NCBI RefSeq assembly: GCF_002865585.1
Contig: NZ_CP025581.1
Coordinates: forward strand, 3,348,001-3,412,000
Length of the DNA stretch: 64,000 nt
Origin: Nocardioides houyundeii
GTDB taxonomy: Bacteria; Actinomycetota; Actinomycetes; Propionibacteriales; Nocardioidaceae
Direction of reading: 5' to 3'
Below are positions 37,143 through 46,127 of this stretch, one piece after another. A program made the position numbers and the translations under genes. The notes under the pieces are model-generated. The model saw only the letters and a list, made by a program, of their open reading frames with translations. It was not told where the DNA came from and made no database searches. Numbering within the stretch: the first letter of the stretch is position 1; each line of letters opens with the position of its first letter.

Positions 37143-38645
37143 TCAGACCTCTTCGGTCGGCGCCACGGCCGGCGGCCGACGGACCAGGAGCGCGACCAGG
37201 GCCGCGACGGTGGAGATGACCGCGCCCGCGAGCAGCGCGGTGTGCACCCCGTCGGCGGTCGCGGCTGCGGCGGTCGCCGAGGCGTCCGCATCGGCGACGC
37301 TGCGCGACAGCAGGGTGATGAACAGCGCGGTCCCCACCGCACCGGCCAGCTGCTGGACGGTGCTGACGATCGCGCTGCCGTGGGAGTAGAGCTGCGGCGC
37401 CAGGGCACCGAGGCCGGAGCTGAACAGCGGCGTGAAGGTGAGGCCGAGACCGATGCTGAGCAGGATGTGCGCCGCCTGGACGTAGGAACGGGTGGTGTCG
37501 ACGTCGACCTGCGCCAGCGTCCACATCGCGGCACTCACCACGACGGAGCCGGCGATCACCAGGGCCCGCGGACCGACCCGGTCGTACGCCCGGCCCACGA
37601 ACGGGGCCATCAGCCCCATCACCAGGCCGCCGGGCAGCAGCAGCAGCCCGGTGTCGAGGACGTCGAACCCCAGCACGACCTGCAGGTAGATGGGGATGAG
37701 GATCAGGGTGCCGAAGAGCGCCATCATGCTGACCGCGACCAGCAGCACCGCGATCGAGAAGTGGCTGCTGCGGAAGGTCCGCAGGTCCAGCAGCGCGCGC
37801 TCGGTCCGCTGCAGCACCAGCTGGCGCCACACGAACAGCGCCAGGGCGACGGCGCCCACCGGCACCGTGAGCCACGGGCTGACCGGCACGTCCCCCGAGG
37901 CGGCCTCGCCGATGCTGCTCAGCCCGTAGACCAGACCACCGAAGGCCAGGGCCGAGAGCACCACCGAGACGATGTCGATCGGGACCTTGACCGGGGTGGT
38001 GACGTTGTCCAGCTTCGCGGCTCCCACGGCCAGCGACAGCAGCGCGATCGGCAGCACCAGCCAGAACAGCCAGCGCCAGTCGAGCGAGTCGAGCACCAGG
38101 CCCGACAGCGTCGGCCCGAGCGCGGGCGCCACGGAGATGACGATGGAGATCGTGCCCATCGTGCGGCCGCGCCGCTCGGCCGGCACCAGGTTCAGCACCG
38201 TGGTGAACAGCAGCGGGATCATGATCGCCGTACCGGAGGCCTGGACCACCCGCCCGGCGAGCAGGACGCTGAAGCCGGGCGCGATCGCGGCCACCAGGGT
38301 CCCGACGCTGAAGAGCGCCATCGCGGTCATGAAGAGCGGTCGCACGTGGAAGCGCTGGAGCAGGAACCCGGTGACCGGGATGACCACGGCCATGGTGAGC
38401 AGGAAGCCGGTGGTGAGCCACTGCGCCGTCGCCGTGGTGACCCCCAGGTCCCGGGTCAGCTCCGGGATGGCCACGCTCATCACGGTCTCGTTGAGGATGA
38501 CCACGAAGGCCGAGGCCAGCAGCAGCCCGATCACCAGGTTGTGGGATCCGGTGGATCCGGTGGCGGGCGGTGCGGCGGGAGGTGGAGCGGTCTGCTCGGT
38601 CGTCTGGGTCACGAAGGGCGGCAACCCCGCGGGGGACGTCCGCAT
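37143..38645 (-). CDS. MFS transporter, DHA2 (EmrB/QacA) family
   Basis: 500 aa drug:H+ antiporter-type exporter with about 14 hydrophobic helices. Landmarks are motif C-like sequence SVAPALGPTLSGLVLDSLDW, AQWLTTGFLLTMAVVIPVTGFL (helix 2), RVVQASGTAIMIPLLFTTVL and the RRGRTMGTI loop. The N-terminus is a Pro/Ala-rich cytoplasmic tail and the C-terminus ends in a short charged tail. No TetR- or MarR-type regulator is adjacent. Substrate unknown. Confidence 0.88.
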   Translation of the reverse strand: MRTSPAGLPPFVTQTTEQTAPPPAAPPATGSTGSHNLVIGLLLASAFVVILNETVMSVAIPELTRDLGVTTATAQWLTTGFLLTMAVVIPVTGFLLQRFHVRPLFMTAMALFSVGTLVAAIAPGFSVLLAGRVVQASGTAIMIPLLFTTVLNLVPAERRGRTMGTISIVISVAPALGPTLSGLVLDSLDWRWLFWLVLPIALLSLAVGAAKLDNVTTPVKVPIDIVSVVLSALAFGGLVYGLSSIGEAASGDVPVSPWLTVPVGAVALALFVWRQLVLQRTERALLDLRTFRSSHFSIAVLLVAVSMMALFGTLILIPIYLQVVLGFDVLDTGLLLLPGGLVMGLMAPFVGRAYDRVGPRALVIAGSVVVSAAMWTLAQVDVDTTRSYVQAAHILLSIGLGLTFTPLFSSGLGALAPQLYSHGSAIVSTVQQLAGAVGTALFITLLSRSVADADASATAAAATADGVHTALLAGAVISTVAALVALLVRRPPAVAPTEEV

Positions 38646-38674
38646 TCCCCGCCTCGCACGAGGGAAAGGTCACC

Positions 38675-40027
38675 TCAGGCCAGCAGCGAGGCCACCACCA
38701 CCATCGGCAGCGAGATGACCGAGGCCAGTGCGGTGCCCAGGGTCAGCGTCTTGAGCGTGCCCTTGGTGGAGAGGCCGAGCAGGGCCTTGAACATCCAGAA
38801 GAAGTTGCTGTTGACCTGCAGCGCGAACATGGCGCCGGAGGCGATGGCGAGCCCGATCACCACCGGGGAGACGCTGAGCGAGTCGAGGATCGGCGCGATG
38901 ATGCCGGCGGCGGTGATGGCCGCCACCGACACCGAGCCGATCGCCAGGTGCAGCAGGGCGGCGATGAACCAGGCCAGGCCGATGCTCAGGATCACCGGGG
39001 CGCCGGAGTCGGCGGAGAAGAAGTCCGCCAGCGTGCGGTCCAGGGTGGTCTGGGTGATCACCGCGCCCAGGGAGCCTCCGACGCCGGTGATCAGCAGGAT
39101 CTCGCCGGTGGTGTGGAACCCCTGGTCCATGGAGTCGCGGGTGGCCTCCAGCCCGGCGGTCACCCGGGACAGCAGGTAGGCGCCCAGCAGGCCGACGAAG
39201 AGCGCGAAGTTGGCGTTGCCGAGGAAGGCGATGAAGGGCGTGGAGAAGTCCAGCAGGTCGGCGAAGGCACCGAAGGCGATCATCACCAGCGGCACCAGGA
39301 TGGGCAGCAGCAGCACCACCAGCGGCAGGGCGCGGCTCTTGGCTGTGCCCGCCTGGTCGGGCTCGCTGGCCTCCTGGGCGGCCAGGGCGTCGTCGACCTC
39401 CTCGTCGGAGTCGGGCTTCCAGAAGCCGGTGCGCAGCAGCAGGCGCATCACGATGCTGGTGACGATGGCGGTGGCCGGGCCGATCACGATGCCGAAGAGC
39501 AGCCACGTGCCGAGGGAGACGTCGAGCAATCCGGCGATGGAGATGGCCGCCAGGCCGGGCACCACGAAGACGTAGCCGGCGAAGATCCCCGCGCCCAGGG
39601 CCGAGGCCATCAGGGGCAGCCCGTTGCGGCCGAGCCGGGCCGCCGCGGAGCGGGCCACCGGCGCTGCCAGCACCACCTGGACGTCGACGTAGATCGCCGG
39701 GAGCACGGTGGAGAGCAGCGTCGACAGCGTGTAGGGAAGCCGGGTCGCGCCCACCACGCGCACCAGCACCTCCACGAGGCGGCGGAAGGCGCCGCCGGCG
39801 TGCAGCATCGCCCCGATGAGCACGCCGAACCCGATCAGCAGGCCGACCTCGGCCATGATCTCGCCGAAGCCGGTGGCGATCGCCTCGATCGTCCCGGTGA
39901 ACCCCACACCGGCGGCCAGGCCGAGGTAGAGGGAGGCGAGGATCAGCGAGATCACCGGGTCGACCTTGAGCCGGATGATCAGTCCGATGGCCAGGACGAT
40001 CGCGACGACGGTGTGTACGACGACCAC
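38675..40027 (-). CDS. GntP family permease (gluconate:H+ symporter type)
   Basis: 450 aa integral membrane transporter with about 12 helices, starting (GTG) VVVHTVVAIVLAIGLIIRLK. GntP features include GFGEIMAEVGLLIGFGVLIG, LSTVLPAIYVDVQVVLAAPV, a charged cytoplasmic loop (SDEEVDDALAAQEASEPDQA) and the C-terminal TAAGIIAPILDSLSVSPVVI. Family members import gluconate or related hydroxyacids. No gluconate kinase or dehydrogenase is adjacent, so substrate is open. It lies 30 bases upstream of the MFS gene on the same strand. Confidence 0.87.
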   Translation of the reverse strand: MVVVHTVVAIVLAIGLIIRLKVDPVISLILASLYLGLAAGVGFTGTIEAIATGFGEIMAEVGLLIGFGVLIGAMLHAGGAFRRLVEVLVRVVGATRLPYTLSTLLSTVLPAIYVDVQVVLAAPVARSAAARLGRNGLPLMASALGAGIFAGYVFVVPGLAAISIAGLLDVSLGTWLLFGIVIGPATAIVTSIVMRLLLRTGFWKPDSDEEVDDALAAQEASEPDQAGTAKSRALPLVVLLLPILVPLVMIAFGAFADLLDFSTPFIAFLGNANFALFVGLLGAYLLSRVTAGLEATRDSMDQGFHTTGEILLITGVGGSLGAVITQTTLDRTLADFFSADSGAPVILSIGLAWFIAALLHLAIGSVSVAAITAAGIIAPILDSLSVSPVVIGLAIASGAMFALQVNSNFFWMFKALLGLSTKGTLKTLTLGTALASVISLPMVVVASLLA

Positions 40028-40106
40028 GTGGGCTCCTCGGTTCCGAGTTCCGCGGATGCGTCCCGGCGAGCGGGCGCCCGCCCAGTGTGCCCTAGATCAC
40101 CTCCGA

Positions 40107-40310
40107 TCAGGCGACAGCGACCGGGTGTCGCGCCACGGCTCCGAAGAGGTAGCCCTGCTCGTTGAACGGGACCTGGTCCGGCTGCACGTTGCCCCGGTCG
40201 TCGCGGGCCCGGAACCGGATCTCGTGGGCCCCCGGTCCGGCGTGGAACAGGAACGACCACTGCCGTCAGGCCCGCTCCGCGTCGTAGTCGGCCTCCGCAT
40301 CAGTCCACGT
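40107..40310 (-). pseudogene. Decayed 3' end of a sulfite oxidase-like molybdopterin oxidoreductase
   Basis: Reading the minus strand, about 68 codons end at a TGA (40107-40109) with GYLFGAVARHPVAVA, preceded by HEIRFRARDDRGNVQPDQ and QWSFLFHAGPG. This is the pattern of the C-terminal Mo-co oxidoreductase dimerisation domain (W-F-W, G-H, R-A-x-D-x-x-G-x-Q-P, GY, HPV-V). An in-frame stop near 40270 interrupts it, just after TWTDAEADYDAERA, and the rest of the gene (some 300 or more residues) is missing. No start is usable. It appears to be what remains after a deletion. The AT-rich patch at 40331-40357 lies at its upstream edge. Confidence 0.6.
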
Positions 40311-40330
40311 TCCATGACGAGCCTCCGTCC

Positions 40331-40357
40331 CTAAGTCTAGTAGTTAATTAGAGAATA
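40331..40357. other. AT-rich island in a GC-rich intergenic region
   Basis: CTAAGTCTAGTAGTTAATTA followed by GAGAATA is strikingly AT-rich beside its surroundings. It contains TCTA and TAGA arms and sits between the decayed sulfite-oxidase end and the zinc-ribbon gene. It could be an old promoter/operator, or a deletion or insertion scar. No start codon or coding frame is associated with it. Confidence 0.4.
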
Positions 40358-40513
40358 GGGCTCCGGAGGCGCCGGGCAACCCTCTGAGCGACGCGAATTC
40401 GCCAGAAGTTCTCACTGTGCTTACTGGCGGGTTACCGTCGAGGGCGTGGACTTCGTTAAGAGACCGTCCACCCAACCGGCTCCCCGGAGCACAGAGACGT
40501 AGGCCACTCGCAT

Positions 40514-41098
40514 ATGCCCGAGCTCACCGCAGTCCCCCAGACGGATCACTCCGATGCCCCGACCACCGCTGAGGAGGTAGGACCGGAGGCCGCCCGGGAG
40601 GCGTGGGCCGAGGCCGGACGGGCCGTGCTGCTCGACGTCGCCCAGCGCTACCAGGCCGTGATCAGCCACAAGCAGCTCGCGCAGGAGGTCCAGGAGCGGA
40701 CCGGGATCACCACCACCCGCCTGGTCCACTACTGGATCGGCGACGTGCTCGGTCCGATCGCGACCGAGTGCGCCTCGCGTGAGGAGCCGCTGCTGGTCTC
40801 CCTGTGCGTCAACGCCCAGGACAGCGTCGGGGCGGCCTACGCCAACGCCGTGCAGGCCGCCCGGGGCGAGACCCCGGAGGACCCCGAGGCCCACGCCGCC
40901 AAGGAGCGCCTCGCCTGCTACCGCCACTTCGAGGCCGAGGACCTGCCCGCCGACGGCGGCCGGGCCGCCCTGACCCCGCGGGTGGCGGCCACCCGGGACC
41001 GGGCCCGCAAGGTCCGGTTCGCCGAGCGTCCCATCGCGGTGTGCCCGACGTGCCACCAGGCGCCCGCGGCCACCGGCGTGTGCGACAACTGCGACTGA
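40514..41098 (+). CDS. Unknown protein with C-terminal zinc ribbon
   Basis: 194 aa. A central globular part reads VLLDVAQRYQAVISHKQLAQ, EVQERTGITTTRLVHYWIGD and VLGPIATECASREEPLLVSL, a module I associate with uncharacterised actinobacterial proteins. The C-terminus carries two CxxC knuckles in CPTCHQAPAATGVCDNCD (residues 176-193), a likely zinc ribbon. The N-terminus is acidic and probably disordered. No signal or membrane segment. It is followed by a textbook terminator, so it is a single-gene unit. Nucleic-acid or protein binding is plausible; function is unknown. Confidence 0.75.
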   Translation: MPELTAVPQTDHSDAPTTAEEVGPEAAREAWAEAGRAVLLDVAQRYQAVISHKQLAQEVQERTGITTTRLVHYWIGDVLGPIATECASREEPLLVSLCVNAQDSVGAAYANAVQAARGETPEDPEAHAAKERLACYRHFEAEDLPADGGRAALTPRVAATRDRARKVRFAERPIAVCPTCHQAPAATGVCDNCD

Positions 41099-41137
41099 GT
41101 CGCGACGCCCGCAGTGCGGGCTGAGACCACCAAGGGT

Positions 41138-41168
41138 GGCACCGTCTCGCGACGGTGCCGCCCTTTTT
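41138..41168 (+). terminator. Rho-independent terminator
   Basis: GGCACCGTC-TCGC-GACGGTGCC is a perfect 9-bp stem with a 4-base loop, followed after GCC by TTTTT (41164-41168). It lies 40 bases after the zinc-ribbon gene stop and is the clearest intrinsic terminator in the window. Confidence 0.9.
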
Positions 41169-41192
41169 GGTGTCGTGGTCCGCCGTTGTCGC

Positions 41193-42572
41193 TCAGGGCA
41201 GGGGCACTGGTGCCTGGACCACCAGGGACCCGGTGGCGCGGCGCGGCACGTCGGTCACGCAGCCGGTCTGACGGCCCTGCTGGTTGAGGCCGTTGAGGTC
41301 GGCCACGCCGAGGTGAGCGATGTTGCCGTCACCGGAGGGGCCCATCACCTGGCTCGCGTCGGGCGAGTGACCCAGCCCCAGGGCGTGGGTGATCTCGTGC
41401 ACGAACACGAACCTCATCAGCTGCGGCGTCCAGCCCGGCATCGGGGTGGGGTCGAGGTCGAGGAAGGCGCTGGCGCTGCGGGTGCGGTACACCGCCCCCA
41501 GGGCGTCCTGCGCCCGGACGCCGCCGTCCGGGCCACCACGTCCCATCACGTTGCCGCTGTAGTCGTTACCGGTCCACTCGTCGCGCAGGAACCCGACCAG
41601 CAGGTCCGTGTCCGCCGGGATCCCCGGGTAGCCCGCCTGAGGCTTCTGGATCCCGTCGCTGTCACCGAGGTGCACGAACTCGTACCCCGTGGCCTGGGCC
41701 ACCTCGGTGAGCGCCGAGGCGAGCGCCTCACGAGCACCGGCCGGGGCACCGGTCAGGTTGGTGCGGTACTCGATGGTCTCGCACGGGTTGAAGCGCCAGC
41801 GGGATCCCGACTCGATGTGCGTCCAGGCGCTGGCATCGCTCCCCTGAGGCACCCAGCTGGGCGTGACCGCGACGCCGGTGGTGGCACCGGTGGCACCCAG
41901 GGCGGTCGGGGTCTCGGCCACGACCACCCGCACAGGGGTGCTGTGCAACCAGGTGGTCGGCAGCGCGGCGACGAACCAGCCGTCGGCCCCGGAGGCCACC
42001 GAGGTGACCGGGAACCACTCGGTGCCCAGCTGCTGCTGCACCACGACCGAGCGGCCCGCGACCTCGGAGCCGGTGACCTGGCCGGTCACCGTGGGGCCCT
42101 GCCCGCCCAGGACTGCGGGCGTGCCGGACCAGGTCTCGGAGACCCCGGTCGCGCTCCTGGGCGCCACGGGGGCGAGCACCCGCACGCTGAAGCGCCGGGA
42201 GAACGCCTTCATCCCACGGTGGCGCGGAGCGACCAGCCGGAGCTTGATCTTGCGCACCTTGCTGCCCGCGGCGGCCCTGAGCCGGAAGGTGCCCTTCTTC
42301 GTCGCCCTGGTCTTGGCGACGACCTTCCACTTCTTGCCCTTCTTGATGGTGAGACGAACCGGGCGCTTGACCCCTGCGCGGGTGGCGACCTTGCCCTTGA
42401 CGGCGATCTTGGACCCGGCCACCACGGTGCGCGGGGCCTGCACCCGCTGCCCGGCCCGGGCCGCGCCGTCCGCCGGCTCGGTTGCGCCGGAGACCGGAGC
42501 GAGCAGGGACAGGGCCAGCGCGCCGCTGCCGAGTCCCGTGGTGGCCAGGCGCCGCAAAGGACGTCGCGTCAT
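41193..42572 (-). CDS. Secreted matrixin-like zinc metalloprotease
   Basis: 459 aa exported protease. A signal peptide (MTRRPLRRLATTGLGSGALA, ending near GATEPADG) is followed by a Lys/Arg-rich beta domain of the Ig-like 'KVKGKV/TIKKGKKW' type, a second beta module, and a C-terminal metzincin catalytic domain. The zinc motif is HEITHALGLGH (HExxHxxGxxH) with the Met-turn in SQVMGPSG. The ATG at 42572 is the signal-peptide start. The frame is open upstream into efeB only because of a missing base in efeB; the two are separate genes with opposite cellular jobs. Substrate unknown. Confidence 0.82.
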   Translation of the reverse strand: MTRRPLRRLATTGLGSGALALSLLAPVSGATEPADGAARAGQRVQAPRTVVAGSKIAVKGKVATRAGVKRPVRLTIKKGKKWKVVAKTRATKKGTFRLRAAAGSKVRKIKLRLVAPRHRGMKAFSRRFSVRVLAPVAPRSATGVSETWSGTPAVLGGQGPTVTGQVTGSEVAGRSVVVQQQLGTEWFPVTSVASGADGWFVAALPTTWLHSTPVRVVVAETPTALGATGATTGVAVTPSWVPQGSDASAWTHIESGSRWRFNPCETIEYRTNLTGAPAGAREALASALTEVAQATGYEFVHLGDSDGIQKPQAGYPGIPADTDLLVGFLRDEWTGNDYSGNVMGRGGPDGGVRAQDALGAVYRTRSASAFLDLDPTPMPGWTPQLMRFVFVHEITHALGLGHSPDASQVMGPSGDGNIAHLGVADLNGLNQQGRQTGCVTDVPRRATGSLVVQAPVPLP

Positions 42573-42636
42573 CGGTGTATCCCCCTGTAGGCCGTGTTCG
42601 AGCGATGTCGAGCGATGTCGAGCGCAGCCTAAGTCC

Positions 42637-43955
42637 TCAGGACCCCTCGAACAGCCCTTGACCCACATAGGCACCGGCGACCGCTCCCGGGGTACGGCGA
42701 ACAGCGCCGACCCCGTCACCTTGAGGTACTCCATCAGGGCGTCGGAGCGTGCCATCGCGTTCTGCACCGGGATGAAACCGGTGTCGGGGTCGCGCACGAA
42801 GGCGATGAAGAACAGGCCGGCGTTCAGGCCGCCGAGCGGATCCGAGCCGTCGACGAAGTTGTAGCCGCGGCGCAGCATCCGGGCGCCGCCGTGGGAGTCG
42901 GGGTGGACCACGCGGATGTGGGCGTCCTGAGCGATCACCGGACCGGCGGAGCCCGGCATGGCGAGGTCGGGCTCGGTGAACTCGGTGCCGCCCGACAGGG
43001 GTGCACCCGAGCCCTTGGTCCGGCCGACGAACGCCTCCTGGTCGCCCAGCGTCTGCCGGTCCCAGACCTCGATGGCCATGTTGATCCGCCGGGCCACCAG
43101 GTAGGAGCCGCCCGCCAGCCAGCCGCCGCGCGGGTCGTCGTCGGGCCCGACCCACAGGTGCTCGTCCACCGCGGAGCGCTCCTCGGCCTTGAGGTTGGCG
43201 GTGCCGTCCTTGAAGCCGAACAGGTTGCGCGGGGTGGCCTGCGCCGTCGACGTCGACGAGGTGCGTCCGAAGCCGAGCTGCGACCAGCGGACCGCCACGG
43301 TGCCGAAGCCGATGCGAGCCAGGTTGCGGACCGCGTGCACGGCCACCTGGGGATCGTCGGCACAGGCCTGGACGCACAGGTCGCCGTACGACTTGTCCGG
43401 GTCGAGGGCGTCGAAGGGGAAGTGCGGGAGGGTGCGCAGCGCGTCCGGCTGCTGGTCGGCGAGGCCGAACCGGTCCCGCCCCTGGGCGTCACGGAACAGC
43501 GAGGGCCCGAACCCGAAGGTGATGGTGAGACCGCTGGCCGGCAGGCCGATGGCCTCCCCGGTGTCGTCGGGCGGCAGGTTGAAGGCGCCGTCGGCGGGTC
43601 CGACCTCACCGGCACCCAGGCCGCGGGTCATCCGGTCCGCCGCCTCGGTCCAGGCCGCCAGGAGCGCGATCAGCTGGGCCCGGGACCCGGTGGTGACGTC
43701 GAACGCGGCGAAGTGCAGCCGGTCCTGGGCTGGGGTGACGATGCCGGCCTGGTGCTCGCCGCGGAAGGCGTACGCCGCGCCGGCGCTGCCGAGGTGGGCC
43801 CTGTCCCCGGCACTGTCCCCGGCACTGTCCCCGGCGCTGGCCTCCGCGCTGGCTCGGCCGGTCGCGAAGGCGCCGGCCGCCAGACCGGCCGCCGCGACCG
43901 AGCCGCCGACCAGTCCTCGCCGCGAGATCCCGCGGGCCGGGCGCTCCTCGGTCAG
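42637..43955 (-). CDS. efeB: EfeB, Dyp-type haem peroxidase/deferrochelatase (frameshift, CTG start)
   Basis: 439 aa if repaired; Tat-exported haem peroxidase of the EfeUOB iron system. The twin-arginine signal is ISRRGLVGGSVAAAGLAAGA. Family residues include FGFGPSLFRD, the GFKDGT distal motif in RNLFGFKDGTANLKAEE, the haem-ligand region DAHIRVVHPDSHGGARML with RRGYNFVDG, and GLFFIAFVRDPDTGFIPVQ. The G-run at 42689-42692 is one base short; restoring it gives the normal end VGQGLFEGS and a stop at 42637. No ATG/GTG/TTG precedes the Tat motif in frame. The likely start is CTG at 43955, overlapping the efeO stop as CTGA. GDSAG repeats follow the signal. Confidence 0.83.
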
Positions 43956-45105
43956 GACAACACCGCCGCGGTGAGCCTGGAGAGCGGCTCGGACAGCGCG
44001 TTCACCGCGTTGGACAGCTCGCGCACCTCCGACTTGGTCAGGTCGTCGTAGAAGGTGAAGCCGTCAGAGGTGCGCTGTGCCTCGAGCAGCTCCTGCAGGG
44101 CCGCGAAGCGCTCGGTCAGGGTGGTCGCCAGCTCGGGGTCCTTGGCCTCCACGATCGGCTGCACCCCCTCGTAGGCCACACGAGCGCCGTCGACGTTGGC
44201 CGCGAAGTCCCACAGGTCGGTGTGCGACCAGATCTCCTCCTCGCCGGTGACCTTGCCGGTGGCCACCTCCTCCAGGAGTCCCCGGGAGCCGTTGGCGATC
44301 TGGTCGACGGTGTAGGTGAGCTCCTGCACGCGCCCGTCCAGGGTCTCGGTGTTCTTCATCAGGTCAGAGGCGAAGTCGGCCCGCTCGGCGGCCGTGAGCG
44401 CGGTGTAGTCGGCCGGCGGCCACAGGTCCTTCTCGATGCGGTGCCAGCCGGTCCACCTCTGGCCGGGCTCGAGGTCGGCCTCCCGGGCGTCCATCATCGG
44501 GTCGAGGTCGCCGAAGGACTCGGCCACGGTCTCGATCCGCTCCCAGTGCACGCGGGCCTCGGGTAGAGCGCGCGGGCCTCGGCGTCCTTGCCGGACTGGT
44601 AGAGGTCCACGAACTGCTGCGTCTTGGTCAGGAGCTGGTCGGACTGGTCCTGCACGTACGCCGCGTAGTTGGCCAGCGCGGCCTCGACCAGCTGCTGGTC
44701 GTTGGCCGAGACGGCCGGGGCCTCGTCGGACTCGGTGACGGTGAAGTCGGCGCGGATGCCCTCGCCCTTCATGCCGGGCTTGCAGGCGGTGACGTAGGAG
44801 CCGTCGGCCGCGTTCACGACCAGCTCGCGGGTGAGCTGCGGACCGACGTTCTCCACCTCGCCGAGGATGCGCAGGCCGTCGTCCCCCAGCAGGTAGAACT
44901 CGGTGACCTGGGACCCCTGGTTGGCCACCTCGAAGGTGATGGTCCCCGCCGGCACCTCGGTGGTGGAGAGCTCGCAGCCGTCCTCGGTCGAGGTCACCGA
45001 CACGGTGCGCGGGTCGCCGTCCTCGGTGTCGCTGCTCGCGTTCTCGGTGCAGGCGCCGAGCAGTGGCACGGCCAGGATCAGGGCCATCGCGGTGGTCTTG
45101 CGCAT
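43952..45105 (-). CDS. efeO: EfeO, periplasmic iron-binding lipoprotein (single-base frameshift)
   Basis: 384 aa if repaired. Lipobox PLLGACTE (Cys near residue 19) anchors it outside the membrane. An N-terminal cupredoxin domain (STTEVPAGTITFEVANQGSQ, VVNAADGSYVTACKPGM) is followed by the M75 peptidase-like domain with the HxxE iron motif in EARVHWERIETVAESFGDLD. The frame breaks at the GGG at 44561-44563; one extra base joins ALYP to EARVHWE. It lies between efeU and efeB and is thought to pass iron to the EfeU permease. Confidence 0.87.
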
Positions 45106-45147
45106 CGGTGTGTCGTCCTTTGAGAAGGGGTGGCGTTCGAGAACGCG

Positions 45148-46020
45148 TCAGCTGACGGAGGCGGGGCTGGGTGCTGGGCTGGGGTCGGCGCTCCGGGGCG
45201 TGGGGCGGTCGCGTCGCCCCGAGAGCAGGAAGAGGGCCATCACCGGGAGGACGTAGCAGAACCAGGCCACGGCCTCGGCGACCGTGGTGGCCGGGGAGAA
45301 GTTGAAGATGCCCTTGAGCAGGGTGGCGTACCACGACGTGGGGTCGATGGTGTCCGAGACGTCCCACGCCAGGTTGCCCAGGCCGGGCAGGATGCCGGCC
45401 TCCTGGAGGTCGTGGACGCCGTAGGAGAGCACGCCACCGGCGACCAGGATCAGGAACCCCCCGGTCCAGGTGAAGAACTTGCTCAGGTTGATCGAGATGG
45501 CACCCCGGTAGATCAGGTAGCCCAGGACGACGGCGGTGGCCAGCCCCAGGGCGGCGCCGGTCAGCGGCTGCCAGGTCGCGTTGGTGTCGCGGGAGACGGC
45601 CTCGGTGGCGGACCACAGGAAGAGCGCGGTCTCCAGGCCCTCACGCCCCACCGCCAGCATCGCGACCAGGACCAGCGCGAACCAGGAGCCCTCGGCCGCG
45701 GAGTCGATCTGACCGCGCAGCTCGCCGCTGAGCGAGCGGGCGGCCCGGGCCATCCAGAAGATCATCGCCGTGACCAGGCCGACCGCCACGATCGACAGGG
45801 TGCCGCCGATCGCCTCCTGAGCCTCGAAGGTCAGACCCCGGGGGCCGAAGAAGAGGGCGAAGCCGAAGGCCAGCGAGACCGCGACCGCGATGCCCACCCC
45901 GAGCCAGATCCGAGGCAGCAGCCTGCGCCGGTCGGTCTTGACCAGGTAGGCGACCAGGATGCTGACGACGAGAGCCGCCTCCAGCCCTTCGCGCAGCCCG
46001 ATCAGGTAGTTGGCGAGCAC
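45148..46020 (-). CDS. efeU: EfeU, ferrous iron permease (FTR1 family)
   Basis: 290 aa, about seven membrane helices, the iron-conducting subunit. Both FTR1 REGLE motifs are present: GLREGLEAALVVSILVAY (residues 8-25) and AVGREGLETALFLW (near residue 120). Its C-terminal tail is Pro/Ser-rich. It is the first gene of the efeUOB operon; an IdeR/DtxR box lies 26 bases upstream of the start. Confidence 0.93.
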   Translation of the reverse strand: MLANYLIGLREGLEAALVVSILVAYLVKTDRRRLLPRIWLGVGIAVAVSLAFGFALFFGPRGLTFEAQEAIGGTLSIVAVGLVTAMIFWMARAARSLSGELRGQIDSAAEGSWFALVLVAMLAVGREGLETALFLWSATEAVSRDTNATWQPLTGAALGLATAVVLGYLIYRGAISINLSKFFTWTGGFLILVAGGVLSYGVHDLQEAGILPGLGNLAWDVSDTIDPTSWYATLLKGIFNFSPATTVAEAVAWFCYVLPVMALFLLSGRRDRPTPRSADPSPAPSPASVS

Positions 46021-46045
46021 GAAGAACGATGCTACACCCGAAGAC

Positions 46046-46064
46046 TTAGGTGAGGCTTACCGTA
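46046..46064. promoter_or_regulatory. IdeR/DtxR iron box
   Basis: TTAGGTGAGGCTTACCGTA matches the 19-bp consensus TWAGGTWAGSCTWACCTWA at 16 of 19 positions, including both central TAGG/TTACC half-sites. Position just ahead of efeU predicts iron-dependent repression of efeUOB. Confidence 0.85.
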
Positions 46065-46097
46065 TATGGGCCAAAGACAACGCGCTGGGGACCCAGA

Positions 46098-46127
46098 ACG
46101 CCCCGGGGTCTCGGGTCCCCGGGGCGT
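46098..46127 (-). terminator. Hairpin after tRNA-Thr (probable terminator)
   Basis: ACGCCCCGGGG and CCCCGGGGCGT form a perfect 11-bp stem around an 8-base loop, immediately past the tRNA CCA end on the transcribed strand. There is no long T-run, only TTCT after it, so termination efficiency is uncertain. Confidence 0.55.

Noticed and set aside
40097..40315. Arg/Ser/Pro-rich 72-codon open frame on the minus strand
   Set aside because: The overlapping frame carries clear sulfite-oxidase-like sequence, so this one is a shadow of the remnant.
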